From Candidatus Neomicrothrix sp. UBA2983 (GTDB taxonomy: Bacteria > Actinomycetota > Acidimicrobiia > Acidimicrobiales > MedAcidi-G1), in NCBI GenBank assembly GCA_002346745.1, contig DEAL01000030.1, positions 10,159-74,158 on the forward strand: 64,000 nucleotides of DNA, read 5' to 3'. The translations under genes were made by a program, and so were the position numbers. This document shows, piece after piece, positions 7,989 through 18,310 of this stretch. Each line of letters starts with the position of its first letter. Positions within the stretch are counted from its first letter, which is position 1. The notes under the pieces were generated by a model. That model worked only from the letters and a program-made list of their open reading frames with translations. It was not told the DNA's origin and searched no databases.

Positions 7989-9344
7989 TCATGCTCGGCC
8001 TCGCCTGCGGCCCGGCGCCCGGGAGGCGTCTGCCAGGGTGTCGGCCAGTGCCGCGAAGTCGCGGTTGACGGCACTGATCGTGAGCCGCAGGTGGTGTCGG
8101 TCGTCGGGGGCGACCCGGAACGGGCTGCCGGGCGCAGCACCGATTCCCTGCGCAGCGAGGGAGACGAGTGCCGTGGTCTCGTCGGCGACCTCCATCCACA
8201 GGTTGAACCCCGAAACGCCGGGCACCCGGATCCCGCGGTCGGCGAGGAGGTCGACGAGTGTCGTGCGGCGGTGGCGATAGGCCTCGGCGGCCTGGGCCAC
8301 CGAGGTCGCGACGACCGGGTCCTCGAGGAGGTGCAGGAGGACCCGCTGCAGCAGGCGGCTGCTCCAGCCGGGCCCGAGTTGGCGCCGGTGCACGAGTCGG
8401 TCGATGACGTCGCGCCGGCCACCGACGGCCGCCAGGCGCAGGTCGGGGCCGTAGCCCTTGGAGTAGCTGCGGACGTGGACGACCTGGTCGGGGAGTCGGG
8501 TGCCGAGGCTCTCGAGGGGGACGCCGGAGACGTCGCCGGAGTGGTCGTCCTCGATCACGAGGATGCCGGTGCCGTCGAGGAATTCGGCCAGCCGGTCGGC
8601 CCGTCCGGGTGAGAGGTTCCAGCCGGTCGGGTTGTGGGCCCGCGGCTGGAGGAGGACGGCAACGGGACGGTGTGCCAGGGCGGCGGCGAAGGCATCGGGG
8701 TCGGGTCCACCCTCGACCATGGGAACGGGAAGCATCTCGGCCCCGGCCAGGTCGAGCATGTCGAGCGCCGGCGGGAAGCCGGGGTCCTCGACGACGACGC
8801 GGTCACCGAAGGTGACGGTCTCGGCGATGAGGCGGTCGAGGGCGTCCATGGCCCCGTCGACCACGGTGAGGGCACCCGGCGGGAACGGCCAGGTGCCGTG
8901 GAGCAGGCGGGTCAACTCCGGGATGGTGGGATCGGCGAGGTAGCTCGTGACCGGGTCGTCGTCATGCTGGCCCGTGAGGGCGGAGCCGATCGGCGGCAGC
9001 AGCCGCGGGTCGGGCGTGCCGAGGCTGAGGTCCAGCCGGTAGGCGTCGGGGTCGACGGGCACCTGCCAGAAGCGTTCGGGCTCGTCGGGACGCCGCCGTG
9101 CCCGCACGAAGGAGCCCCTGCGGCCGTCGGTGACCACGAGGCCGGCGTGCTGGAGGCGACGCCAGGCGTCGGTCACCGTCGAGGGGCTGACGTTGAGTTC
9201 CCGCGCCAGCGAGCGCACGGTGGGGAGGCGGGACTCTGCGGGGAGGGTGCCGTCGCTCACCAGGCGGCCCACGGCGGTAGCGATGCCGGCAGGGCTGCGG
9301 TCATCGACGGAGCCGACGACAGTGGCGAGATGGGTCTGGGGCAT
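7989..9344 (-). CDS. MocR-type (GntR/aminotransferase) transcription regulator
   Basis: The N-terminus is a GntR winged helix (R-L-P-T-V-R-S-L-A-R-E-L-N-V-S-P-S-T-V-T-D-A-W-R-R-L). The remainder is a class I aminotransferase-like domain with a PLP-lysine site in V-R-S-Y-S-K-G-Y-G-P-D-L-R. MocR proteins sense PLP or amino compounds and control vitamin B6 or amine genes. ATG at 9344 is preferred to GTG at 9365 because the GTG lies inside a perfect dyad that is a likely operator. It lies upstream of the amine oxidase on the same strand and is divergent from the pyrimidine operon, so either could be its target. Confidence 0.85.
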   Translation of the reverse strand: MPQTHLATVVGSVDDRSPAGIATAVGRLVSDGTLPAESRLPTVRSLARELNVSPSTVTDAWRRLQHAGLVVTDGRRGSFVRARRRPDEPERFWQVPVDPDAYRLDLSLGTPDPRLLPPIGSALTGQHDDDPVTSYLADPTIPELTRLLHGTWPFPPGALTVVDGAMDALDRLIAETVTFGDRVVVEDPGFPPALDMLDLAGAEMLPVPMVEGGPDPDAFAAALAHRPVAVLLQPRAHNPTGWNLSPGRADRLAEFLDGTGILVIEDDHSGDVSGVPLESLGTRLPDQVVHVRSYSKGYGPDLRLAAVGGRRDVIDRLVHRRQLGPGWSSRLLQRVLLHLLEDPVVATSVAQAAEAYRHRRTTLVDLLADRGIRVPGVSGFNLWMEVADETTALVSLAAQGIGAAPGSPFRVAPDDRHHLRLTISAVNRDFAALADTLADASRAPGRRRGRA

Positions 9345-9356
9345 CGCAAAAGTTTT

Positions 9357-9369
9357 GATTGTCACAATC
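9357..9369. promoter_or_regulatory. 13-bp perfect dyad, candidate MocR operator
   Basis: GATTGT-C-ACAATC is a perfect inverted repeat in an unusually AT-rich spot of the 9345-9512 divergent spacer, immediately upstream of the MocR gene. A further half-site GATTGT lies at 9374-9379. The position suits autoregulation or control of the divergent beta-ureidopropionase operon. The assignment to MocR is inference. Confidence 0.5.
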
Positions 9370-9512
9370 GGGGGATTGTGCCGTACAGCCGGCGGACATT
9401 ATCGTCGCGCCCGGAGGGGTCCGGCAACACCTGATCGGCCGACCCGAGCCACGCCGGCGCGGCCCCGTGCGCGACCGGGCGACACGACAGCACGACGAGC
9501 GGAGGGATTCCG

Positions 9513-10352
9513 ATGGGCGAGGTACGGGCGGCGATGGTCCAGACGGCATGGACGGGCGACAAGGAGTCGATGATCGAACTCCACGAGAAGTACCTGTCGG
9601 AGGCGGCTGCCGCCGGCGCCCGGGTCATGTGCTTCCAGGAACTCTTCTACGGCCCCTACTTCTGCCAGGTCCAGGACGCCGAGTTCTACAGCTACACCGA
9701 GGCCATCCCCGACGGCCCCACCACCAGGCGCTTCCAGGAGTTGGCCGCCAAGCACGAGATGGTCCTCGTCCTCCCCATGTACGAGAAGGAGAAGGAGGGC
9801 TTCCTCTACAACACGGCGGCGGTCATCGACGCCGACGGCACCTACCTCGGCAAGTACCGCAAGACCCACATCCCCCAGGTCAAGGGCTTCTGGGAGAAGT
9901 TCTACTTCCGGCCCGGCAACCTCGGGTACCCGGTGTTCGACACCGCCGTCGGCAAGGTCGGCGTCTACATCTGCTACGACCGCCACTTCCCTGAGGGCTG
10001 GCGGGCCCTGGGCCTCAACGGTGCCCAGATCGTGTTCAACCCCTCCGCCACCAGCCGCGGCCTCTCCTCCTACCTGTGGAAGCTTGAGCAGCCCGCCTCC
10101 GCCGTCGCCAACATGTACTACGTCGGTGCCATCAACCGGGTCGGCGTCGAGGACCTCGGCGACAACGACTTCTACGGCAGCACCTACTTCGTCGACCCCC
10201 GCGGCCAGTTCGTCGGCGACGTCTGCTCGGACCGGGAGGAGGAGCTGATCGTGCGCGACCTCGACCTCGACCGCATCGACGAGGTCCGCAACCAGTGGGC
10301 CTTCTACCGGGACCGGCGTCCCGACATGTACGACGGCATCGTGGCCCCCTAG
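9513..10352 (+). CDS. Beta-ureidopropionase / N-carbamoyl amidohydrolase (nitrilase superfamily)
   Basis: A 279-residue carbon-nitrogen hydrolase with the nitrilase catalytic triad in place: Glu43 (C-F-Q-E-L-F), Lys117 (K-Y-R-K-T-H-I-P) and Cys154 (V-Y-I-C-Y-D-R-H-F-P-E). The motifs resemble those of beta-ureidopropionases and N-carbamoylputrescine amidases, which release CO2 and NH3 from an N-carbamoyl amine. As the first gene of an operon with dihydropyrimidinase and a beta-alanine-type aminotransferase, the best role is N-carbamoyl-beta-alanine to beta-alanine. A GGAGGG stretch lies upstream of the ATG. Confidence 0.9.
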   Translation: MGEVRAAMVQTAWTGDKESMIELHEKYLSEAAAAGARVMCFQELFYGPYFCQVQDAEFYSYTEAIPDGPTTRRFQELAAKHEMVLVLPMYEKEKEGFLYNTAAVIDADGTYLGKYRKTHIPQVKGFWEKFYFRPGNLGYPVFDTAVGKVGVYICYDRHFPEGWRALGLNGAQIVFNPSATSRGLSSYLWKLEQPASAVANMYYVGAINRVGVEDLGDNDFYGSTYFVDPRGQFVGDVCSDREEELIVRDLDLDRIDEVRNQWAFYRDRRPDMYDGIVAP

Positions 10353-10380
10353 GGCCGTACCGACCAGCACCGGAGCGACC

Positions 10381-11670
10381 ATGACGACCAACGCCGACCT
10401 TCTCGAGCGGCACCGGGCGGTGCTTCCCTCGTGGCTGGTGCTGTACTACGACCCGCCGATCTCGCTCGACCGTGGCGAGGGGCGCCACGTCTACGACGTC
10501 GAGGGCAACCGATACCTCGACTTCTTCGGCGGCATCCTGACCACTAGCCTCGGCTACGACATCCCCGAGGTGACCGCCGCGGTGCGCGAGCAGGCCGGCA
10601 AGGTCCTGCACTCCTCGACGCTCTACCTCTCGGAGCCGATGGTCGAGTTGGCCGAGCTCATCTGCGAACTCTCCGGGATCCCGGACGCCAAGGTGTTCTT
10701 CACCACGTCGGGCACCGAGGCCAACGATGCGGCGCTGCTGCTGGCAACGACCTCCCGCCGCTCCAACCAGGTCCTGGCCCTGCGCAACAGCTACCACGGC
10801 CGATCGTTCACCACGATCGCGATCACGGCACAGCGATCCTGGTCGCCCACGTCGGTCAGCGGCCTGTCCGTCAACTACGTGCACGGCGGCTACCGCCTGC
10901 GCAGCCCGTTCCGCGACCTGGACGACGACGCCTACACCGCTGCCTGCGTTGCAGACCTCGAGCAGGTCTTCGACATGATGACCTCGGGCGACGTGGCCGC
11001 CATGATCGCCGAGCCCATCCAGGGCGTCGGCGGCTTCGCCACCCCGCCCGACGGCTTCTTCGGCGCCCTGAAGAAGGAACTCGACAACCGCGGCGTCCTC
11101 TTCATCTCCGACGAGGTCCAGACCGGCTGGGGCCGTACCGGCGAGCACTTCTGGGGCTACCAGGCCCACGGCATCACCCCCGACCTCATGACCTTCGCCA
11201 AGGGGGTCGGCAACGGCCTCGCCCTCGGTGGCGTGGTCGCCTCGGCCGAGCTGCTCGACTCGCTGCCGGGGAACTCGCTCTCCACGTTCGGTGGGAACCC
11301 GCTGAGTAGCGCGGGCGCCCTGGCGACGATCCGGTACCTGCTGGATCACGACCTCCAGGGCAACGCGCAGCGGATGGGCGATCGACTGGCGGGCCACCTC
11401 CGGCCTGCCGTCGACGCCTCCGAGACCGTCGCGGAACTCCGCGGGAAGGGCCTGATGCAGGCCCTCGAGACCGTCCAGCCCGGCAGCCTCGAACCCAACG
11501 CCGGCGCAGCGGTCCGGATCATGGAGGAGGCCCGGGCCGCCGGCCTCCTCATCGGCAAGGGCGGCCTGTACGGCAACGTGCTGCGCATCGCCCCGCCCAT
11601 GACCGTGACCGAGGAGGAGGTCGACGAGGCCGGCGGGATCCTCGCCGGGATCATCGAGCGGCTGGACTGA
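10381..11670 (+). CDS. Class III aminotransferase, probable beta-alanine transaminase
   Basis: A 429-residue PLP enzyme with S-G-T-E-A-N-D near residue 110, the cofactor-binding Asp244 in I-S-D-E-V-Q-T-G and the Schiff-base Lys274 in T-F-A-K-G-V-G-N-G. The family includes alanine-glyoxylate and beta-alanine-pyruvate aminotransferases. Between beta-ureidopropionase and dihydropyrimidinase it most likely converts beta-alanine (or 3-aminoisobutyrate) to malonate semialdehyde (or methylmalonate semialdehyde), the substrate of the dehydrogenase encoded at 13268. The last 22 bases of the gene are duplicated just downstream. Confidence 0.88.
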   Translation: MTTNADLLERHRAVLPSWLVLYYDPPISLDRGEGRHVYDVEGNRYLDFFGGILTTSLGYDIPEVTAAVREQAGKVLHSSTLYLSEPMVELAELICELSGIPDAKVFFTTSGTEANDAALLLATTSRRSNQVLALRNSYHGRSFTTIAITAQRSWSPTSVSGLSVNYVHGGYRLRSPFRDLDDDAYTAACVADLEQVFDMMTSGDVAAMIAEPIQGVGGFATPPDGFFGALKKELDNRGVLFISDEVQTGWGRTGEHFWGYQAHGITPDLMTFAKGVGNGLALGGVVASAELLDSLPGNSLSTFGGNPLSSAGALATIRYLLDHDLQGNAQRMGDRLAGHLRPAVDASETVAELRGKGLMQALETVQPGSLEPNAGAAVRIMEEARAAGLLIGKGGLYGNVLRIAPPMTVTEEEVDEAGGILAGIIERLD

Positions 11671-11708
11671 GTACCTGGCCACTGTGATCATCGAGCGGCT
11701 GGACTGAG
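11649..11708 (+). repeat. Direct repeat duplicating the aminotransferase 3' end
   Basis: The 23 bases at 11649-11671, covering the last codons and stop of the aminotransferase, recur exactly at 11686-11708, separated by 14 bases. The second copy includes a second TGA but no open gene. Confidence 0.85.
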
Positions 11709-11770
11709 CGGGCGAAGGCCCGCAGAATCGACAGGCAAGAGGGGACACGAGAAGGGACAAGGGGGTCGCC

Positions 11771-13183
11771 ATGACGACGCTGATCCAGAACGGGACCGTG
11801 GTGACGGCCACGGGCCGCCACGCCGCCGACGTACTGGTCGACGGCACCACCATCGCCGCGGTGCTGATGCCCGGCAGCGACGCCGCCGCCTCGGCCGCGG
11901 CCGGCGCCGAGCGCATCATCGACGCCACCGGCAAGTACGTCGTGCCGGGCGGCATCGACTGCCACACCCACATGGAGCTGCCGTTCGGCGGCACCTTCGC
12001 GTCGGACACCTTCGAGATCGGCACCCGGGCGGCTGCCTGGGGCGGCACCACCACCATCATCGACTTCGCCGTCCAGAAGACCGGCGAGAACGTCCGCGAC
12101 TGCCTCGAGCAGTGGTTCGCCAAGGCCGAGGGCGAGTGCGCCGTCGACTATGCCTTCCACATGATCATGGGTGGCGTCGACGACGCCGCCCTCAAGGAGA
12201 TGGACTCGCTCGTCAACGAGGGCATCACCAGCTTCAAGTTGTTCATGGCGTATCCGGGCGTCTTCTACAGCGACGACGCTCAGATCTTCCGGGCCATGCA
12301 GGTCGCCGCCGACAACGGCGCCATGATCTGCATGCACGCCGAGAACGGCATCGCCATCGACGTGCTGGGCGAACAGGCCGCCGCCCGCGGCCAGACCGAC
12401 CCGATCTACCACGGGATCACCCGCCACCCCCGCTTCGAGGGCGAGGCCACCAACCGGGCCATCCAGCTGGCCCTGGTCGCCGGCGCCCCCGTCTACTTCG
12501 TGCACCTCTCGGCCAGCGAGGCCCTCGAACGGGTCGCCGAGGCCCGCGACCAGGGGCACAACGTGTTCGCCGAGACCTGCCCGCAGTACCTGTACCTCAA
12601 CCTCGAGGACCACCTCGGGGCCCCGGGCTTCGCCGGCGCCGGCTATGTCTGCTCGCCGCCGCTGCGCACCAAGCACGAGCACCACCATGCCGACCTGTGG
12701 CAGGGCCTGCGGACCAACGATCTGGCCATCGTCTCCACCGACCACTGCCCCTTCTGCATGAAGGACCAGAAGGAGTTAGGCCGCGACGACTTCCGGGCCA
12801 TCCCCAACGGCATCGGGGGCGTCGAGCACCGCATGGACCTGATCTACCAGGGCGTGGTGATGGGCGAACTCACGCTCGAGCGCTGGGTCGAGACCTGCTC
12901 GACCACGCCGGCCCGCATGTTCGGCCTGTACCCGCAGAAGGGCACCATCTCGCCCGGCTCGGACGCCGACATCGTGCTGTACGACCCGAACGCGACGACC
13001 CACCTCTCGGTCGACACGCACCACATGAGCATGGACTACTCGGCCTACGAGGGCATCGACATCGACGGCAAGGTCGACACGGTGATCTCGAAGGGCAAGG
13101 TCCTCATCGAGGACGGCGCTTACCACGGGGCCAAGGGCGACGGGGCCTACCTGCGCCGCGGCCTCTCCACCTACCTGACGTGA
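11771..13183 (+). CDS. Dihydropyrimidinase / D-hydantoinase
   Basis: A 470-residue cyclic amidohydrolase. Metal ligands are evident: G-G-I-D-C-H-T-H-M (His65 and His67), the carboxylated lysine Lys156 in T-S-F-K-L-F-M-A-Y-P-G, H-A-E-N near 189, and S-T-D-H-C-P-F-C near 320. These residues match bacterial dihydropyrimidinases, which open dihydrouracil, dihydrothymine or 5-substituted hydantoins to N-carbamoyl amino acids. It provides the substrate for the beta-ureidopropionase two genes upstream. Its final codons are repeated in the intergenic region, as for the aminotransferase. Confidence 0.92.
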   Translation: MTTLIQNGTVVTATGRHAADVLVDGTTIAAVLMPGSDAAASAAAGAERIIDATGKYVVPGGIDCHTHMELPFGGTFASDTFEIGTRAAAWGGTTTIIDFAVQKTGENVRDCLEQWFAKAEGECAVDYAFHMIMGGVDDAALKEMDSLVNEGITSFKLFMAYPGVFYSDDAQIFRAMQVAADNGAMICMHAENGIAIDVLGEQAAARGQTDPIYHGITRHPRFEGEATNRAIQLALVAGAPVYFVHLSASEALERVAEARDQGHNVFAETCPQYLYLNLEDHLGAPGFAGAGYVCSPPLRTKHEHHHADLWQGLRTNDLAIVSTDHCPFCMKDQKELGRDDFRAIPNGIGGVEHRMDLIYQGVVMGELTLERWVETCSTTPARMFGLYPQKGTISPGSDADIVLYDPNATTHLSVDTHHMSMDYSAYEGIDIDGKVDTVISKGKVLIEDGAYHGAKGDGAYLRRGLSTYLT

Positions 13184-13221
13184 CCCGACGACCTGACATG
13201 ACGTCCTACCTGACGTGACCC
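13170..13221 (+). repeat. Direct repeat duplicating the dihydropyrimidinase 3' end
   Basis: The 17 bases at 13170-13186 that include the stop codon recur exactly at 13205-13221. The spacer contains a degenerate third similar run (ACCTGACATGACG). Confidence 0.8.
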
Positions 13222-13267
13222 CCGGTCCGGGCCAGCCCGGCCCGGACCCCACCCTCCCGGAGCAGCG

Positions 13268-14755
<1,488 letters not shown>

Positions 14756-14797
14756 CCGGGCCGGCACGAGACAGACGAGCGAGAAAGCGAGGGCGGG

Positions 14798-15799
14798 ATG
14801 GACTTCGGAGTGGTGCTGCAGACGGACCCCCCGGCGTGGCGGGTCGTCGAGTTCGCCAGGAAGGCCGAGGCGCTGGGCTTCACGCACGCGTACACCTTCG
14901 ACAGCCACGTCCTGTGGCAGGAGCCGTACGTCATCCACTCGGCGATGCTGGCGGCCACCCACACGCTGACGGTCGGCCCCATGGTCACGAACCCGGGCAC
15001 TCGGGACTGGACCGTCACGGCCTCGGTGTTCGCCACCCTCAACGACATGTACGGCGAGCGCACGGTGTGCGCCATCGGGCGCGGCGACTCCGCCATGCGC
15101 GTCATCGGCTACCCCTCGTGCAACCTGGCTACGCTCGAGGAGTCGATGGGCGTCATCAGGGGCCTCGCCGAGGGCGGTGAGGTCGACTACAACGGCACCC
15201 GCCAGACGTTTCCGTGGCGCCACGGTGGGTCGCTGCCGATCTGGATGGCGGCGTACGGGCCGAAGGCGCTGGCGCTGTGCGGACGGGTGGCCGACGGCTT
15301 CGTCCTCCAGCTGGCCGACCCGCAGATCGCCGAGTGGACCATCGGGGCCGTGCGACGGGCCGCCGAGGAGGCCGGCCGCGACCCCGACTCGCTCACGATC
15401 TGCGTCGTCGCCCCCGCCTACGTCGGTGACGACGTCGCCCACCAGCGCGACCAGGTGCGCTGGTTCGGCGGCATGGTCGGCAACCACGTGGCCGACCTGG
15501 TCGCCCGCTACGGCGCCGACGGCACCGCCGTCCCGCAGGCCCTCACCGACTACATCGAGGGTCGCAAGGGCTACGACTACGCCGAGCACGGCCGGGCCGG
15601 CAACGAGCACACCGACTTCGTGCCGGACGAGATCATCGACCGCTTCTGCATCCTGGGCGACGAGGCCAACCACGTCGCCCGACTGGGAGAACTCCGGGAC
15701 CTCGGCGTGGACCAGTTCGCCATCTACCTGATGCACGACCAGAAGGACGAGACCCTGAACGCCTACGGCCAGAGGATCATCCCGGCCATGGCCGGCTGA
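14798..15799 (+). CDS. LLM-class, probably F420-dependent oxidoreductase
   Basis: A 333-residue luciferase-like monooxygenase fold protein (F-G-V-V-L-Q-T-D-P-P at the N-terminus, P-M-V-T-N-P-G-T-R, A-I-G-R-G-D-S-A, and I-W-M-A-A-Y-G-P-K-A-L). It resembles the TIGR03842-type subfamily, whose actinobacterial members are predicted F420-dependent and related to Mer. I recall that subfamily near hydantoinase genes. The window has no dihydropyrimidine dehydrogenase, so a redox step on the pyrimidine ring or a ring-modified analogue is a reasonable but unproved role. The GAGG-type SD and spacing put it in the same transcript as mmsA. Confidence 0.75.
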   Translation: MDFGVVLQTDPPAWRVVEFARKAEALGFTHAYTFDSHVLWQEPYVIHSAMLAATHTLTVGPMVTNPGTRDWTVTASVFATLNDMYGERTVCAIGRGDSAMRVIGYPSCNLATLEESMGVIRGLAEGGEVDYNGTRQTFPWRHGGSLPIWMAAYGPKALALCGRVADGFVLQLADPQIAEWTIGAVRRAAEEAGRDPDSLTICVVAPAYVGDDVAHQRDQVRWFGGMVGNHVADLVARYGADGTAVPQALTDYIEGRKGYDYAEHGRAGNEHTDFVPDEIIDRFCILGDEANHVARLGELRDLGVDQFAIYLMHDQKDETLNAYGQRIIPAMAG

Positions 15800-15856
15800 C
15801 CACCCTCGGCAACCGACGACCGTGCGACGCCGCTCAGAGGAGAGGCAGGGGAGAGC

Positions 15857-16450
15857 GTGACCAAGGTGCTGTTCGATCGACGAAAGATCCACATCGTGGT
15901 GGAGCAGACCATGCACGACTTCGGTCCGGCGCCGGACCGGCCCACCCTCAAGGGTGCCGCCGCCGCGGTCGTAGGCAATCCGTACGTTGGCGACTACGTG
16001 GAGGACCTCAGCCCCGCCGCAGAGGAACTGCGGCAACTCGGCCAAGAGTTGGGCGAACTGCTGATCGGCCACCTCGGCGGTTCATCGGAGGCCATCGACG
16101 GCTACGGAAAGGGTGCGATCGTCGGCTCGAACGGCGAGATCGAACACGGGGCCATGTGGCACATTCCCGGCGGTGGCGGTATGCGCACCGCACTGGGCAA
16201 GGGCGAGGCGATCGTGCCGTCCACCAAGAAGGTCGGGCCGCTGGGCGCGCGCCTCGACGTGCCACTGACCCACCTCGAATGGTCCTACGTGGGCAGCCAC
16301 TACGACGCCATCGAGGTGGGTGTACCCGATGCGCCGCGACCCGACGAGTTGGTCCTGATCCTTGCCATGTCGATCGGCGGGAGGACCAACGCCCGCCTCG
16401 CCGGGGGCTTCATGCTCAACGACCGCGGCCAGCCGGGAGTGCCGCTGTGA
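15857..16450 (+). CDS. AA_synth (PF06684/DUF1185) family protein
   Basis: A 197-residue soluble protein with the conserved pattern R-K-I-H-I-V-V-E-Q-T, a central G-A-A-A-A-V-V-G-N-P-Y, a K-G-A-I-V-G-x-x-G-E-I-E-H-G-A-M-W-H stretch and a C-terminal G-G-R-x-N-A-R-L-A-G-G. I recognise this as the amino-acid-synthesis-domain family, whose biochemical role is not established. Family members are often found beside hydantoin or pyrimidine catabolic genes and ABC importers, as here. GTG at 15857 is preceded by a purine-rich GGGGAGAG. Its last four bases overlap the next gene. Confidence 0.7.
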   Translation: MTKVLFDRRKIHIVVEQTMHDFGPAPDRPTLKGAAAAVVGNPYVGDYVEDLSPAAEELRQLGQELGELLIGHLGGSSEAIDGYGKGAIVGSNGEIEHGAMWHIPGGGGMRTALGKGEAIVPSTKKVGPLGARLDVPLTHLEWSYVGSHYDAIEVGVPDAPRPDELVLILAMSIGGRTNARLAGGFMLNDRGQPGVPL

Positions 16451-17349
16451 GGATCGCCTGCCTGGGTCTCGGGAGGATGGGTTGGCACATGGCCGGCCAC
16501 GTGGCGGCCGCCGACGAGGCACACGAGGTCGTGGTCTTCGACGTGGTTGAGGGACTCGGGGACCGTTGGGCTCGAGAGCACCGGGGCGCCTTCGCCGACA
16601 CGGTGGCGGCCGCAGTCGACGGTTCGGCGTTCGTGGTCACGTCGTTGCCCTCCGATCGGGAACTGGCGGAGGTTTCGCAGGAGGCGCTGCCGGTGCTGGG
16701 TCGGGGGGCGATCTGGATCGACCACTCGACCACCTCGGCGGCCATCGCCCGGGAGTTGGGCGAACGCACCGCGGCTCAGGGTGGCCACTTCCTGGACGGC
16801 CCGGTGTCCGGTGGCGTGGACGGCGCCCGGCAGGGAACGCTCTCGGTGATGGTGGGTGGCGACGAGGACGCATTCGCCAGGGCTGAGCCGTTGATGGGGA
16901 CGTATGCCGGACGGGTGCGGCACATGGGTCCGTCGGGCGCCGGGCAGTTGACGAAGATGACCAATCAGATCTGCGTGGTGGGACTCTGCCAGGCGCTTGC
17001 CGAGGGCCTCGACTTCGCCTCCAGGGCCGGCCTCGACGTCGAGAAGGTGGTGGAGGCCATGTTGCAGGGCTCGTCGACCTCCTGGCAGATGGAGAATCGT
17101 GCTGACAGGATGCTGGCCGGTGAGTACGACTTCGGCTTCTCCACGTCCCTCATGCGCAAGGACGTGGGACTGGTGTTGGACCAGGCATCCACCATGGGCG
17201 TGTCCCTGCCGGTCACGGCTCTGGTCGGCCAGTTTCTCGCCGACGTGGACGCCATGGGCGGCGCGGCCTGGGACTGGTGCAGCCTGATGGAGCGACAACG
17301 ACAGTTCGCTCCGCGGGATGTTCCCACGGCCCCGTCGGAGCACTCGTGA
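16447..17349 (+). CDS. 3-hydroxyisobutyrate dehydrogenase-like (beta-hydroxyacid dehydrogenase) protein
   Basis: A 300-residue two-domain NAD(P)-dependent beta-hydroxyacid dehydrogenase. It has a Rossmann motif L-G-L-G-R-M-G-W-H-M at the start, the substrate-binding D-G-P-V-S-G-G-V-x-G-A near residue 117, and the catalytic-lysine region G-A-G-Q-L-T-K-M-T-N-Q. The GTG start overlaps the AA_synth stop (GTGA). Likely substrates by context are 3-hydroxyisobutyrate or 3-hydroxypropionate, interconverted with the semialdehydes handled by MmsA. Tartronate semialdehyde reductase is an alternative reading of the family. Confidence 0.82.
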   Translation: MRIACLGLGRMGWHMAGHVAAADEAHEVVVFDVVEGLGDRWAREHRGAFADTVAAAVDGSAFVVTSLPSDRELAEVSQEALPVLGRGAIWIDHSTTSAAIARELGERTAAQGGHFLDGPVSGGVDGARQGTLSVMVGGDEDAFARAEPLMGTYAGRVRHMGPSGAGQLTKMTNQICVVGLCQALAEGLDFASRAGLDVEKVVEAMLQGSSTSWQMENRADRMLAGEYDFGFSTSLMRKDVGLVLDQASTMGVSLPVTALVGQFLADVDAMGGAAWDWCSLMERQRQFAPRDVPTAPSEHS

Positions 17350-17440
17350 ACAGCAACGCCGGATCCCGGCGGGCGTGCACCGCGGGTGAACCCGGGAGGG
17401 GACGGGGCAGGGATGCCGTGAGGCCGGGGGCCGGAGCCTG

Positions 17441-18310
17441 ATGGCGGGCCGCAACAGGGCAGTGCGCGTCGTCGTGACCGTCGTCGTGACGATCTGCCTC
17501 CTCGTCGCAATCTGGGAGGGCTACAAGTGGTTCGGCCAGCAGACCAACGACCTGGTGCCCGGTACCGGCATCGAACTCCCGGTCTCCACCGATGACCTCA
17601 CGATGCCCCACGCCCTCGACATCGTCGGCGAACTGGCTGGCGACGTGCGCGACGGACGCAGCACGCTGCCCATGACGCTGTACCTGCTCAAGAAGGCCTG
17701 GTTCACGCTCCAGGAGGCTGCCATCGGGTTCACGCTCGGCCTGGTGATCGGGCTCGCGCTGGCCGTGGTGATGCTGCGCTGGCGGGTGGTCGAGCGCGGC
17801 CTCCTGCCGTGGGTCAACGTGTCCCAGACCGTGCCCCTCATCGCCCTCGCCCCGATCGTGGTCACGTGGGGTCGCCAGCAGGACCTGCCCGACCTGTTCA
17901 GCATCTCGCTCATCGCCACCTACCTCACCTTCTTCCCGGTGGCGGTCAGTGCCCTGCGCGGCCTCAAGTCGCCCGATGCCGCACACGTCGAGTTGATGCG
18001 CAGCTACGCCGCATCCTGGGGCACCACGCTCGTCAAGTTGCGCCTTCCGGCCGCTCGGGCGTTCCTCTTCCCGGCGCTCAAGGTGGCGGCCACGTTGAGC
18101 GTGGTCGGGGCGATCGTGGGCGAGATCTCGATCGGGACCAAGACGGGCCTGGGTCGCGCCATCCTGGAGTTCGCCCAGCGCTACGCCGTGTTCCCCGAGC
18201 GGCTCTATGCGGCCGTGATCGGGTCGGCGGTGCTGGGCCTGGCCGTGTTCGGACTGGTCAACCTGGCCGAACGATGGCTCGAGGGCAGGAAGCGGGGGGT
18301 GGTGACATGA
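17441..18310 (+). CDS. ABC transporter permease (SsuC/ThiX type)
   Basis: A 289-residue inner-membrane permease with one N-terminal helix, a periplasmic stretch, and then the BPD_transp_1 core. The EAA-type coupling loop (E-L-M-R-S-Y-A-A-S-W-G-T-T-L-V-K-L-R-L-P) is clear. Together with the ATPase and second permease it forms a heteromeric NMT1-class importer. The ATPase start overlaps its stop. The family moves thiamine-pyrimidine precursors, taurine, nitrate or pyrimidines; the operon points to a pyrimidine, hydantoin or related ureide. Confidence 0.87.
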   Translation: MAGRNRAVRVVVTVVVTICLLVAIWEGYKWFGQQTNDLVPGTGIELPVSTDDLTMPHALDIVGELAGDVRDGRSTLPMTLYLLKKAWFTLQEAAIGFTLGLVIGLALAVVMLRWRVVERGLLPWVNVSQTVPLIALAPIVVTWGRQQDLPDLFSISLIATYLTFFPVAVSALRGLKSPDAAHVELMRSYAASWGTTLVKLRLPAARAFLFPALKVAATLSVVGAIVGEISIGTKTGLGRAILEFAQRYAVFPERLYAAVIGSAVLGLAVFGLVNLAERWLEGRKRGVVT

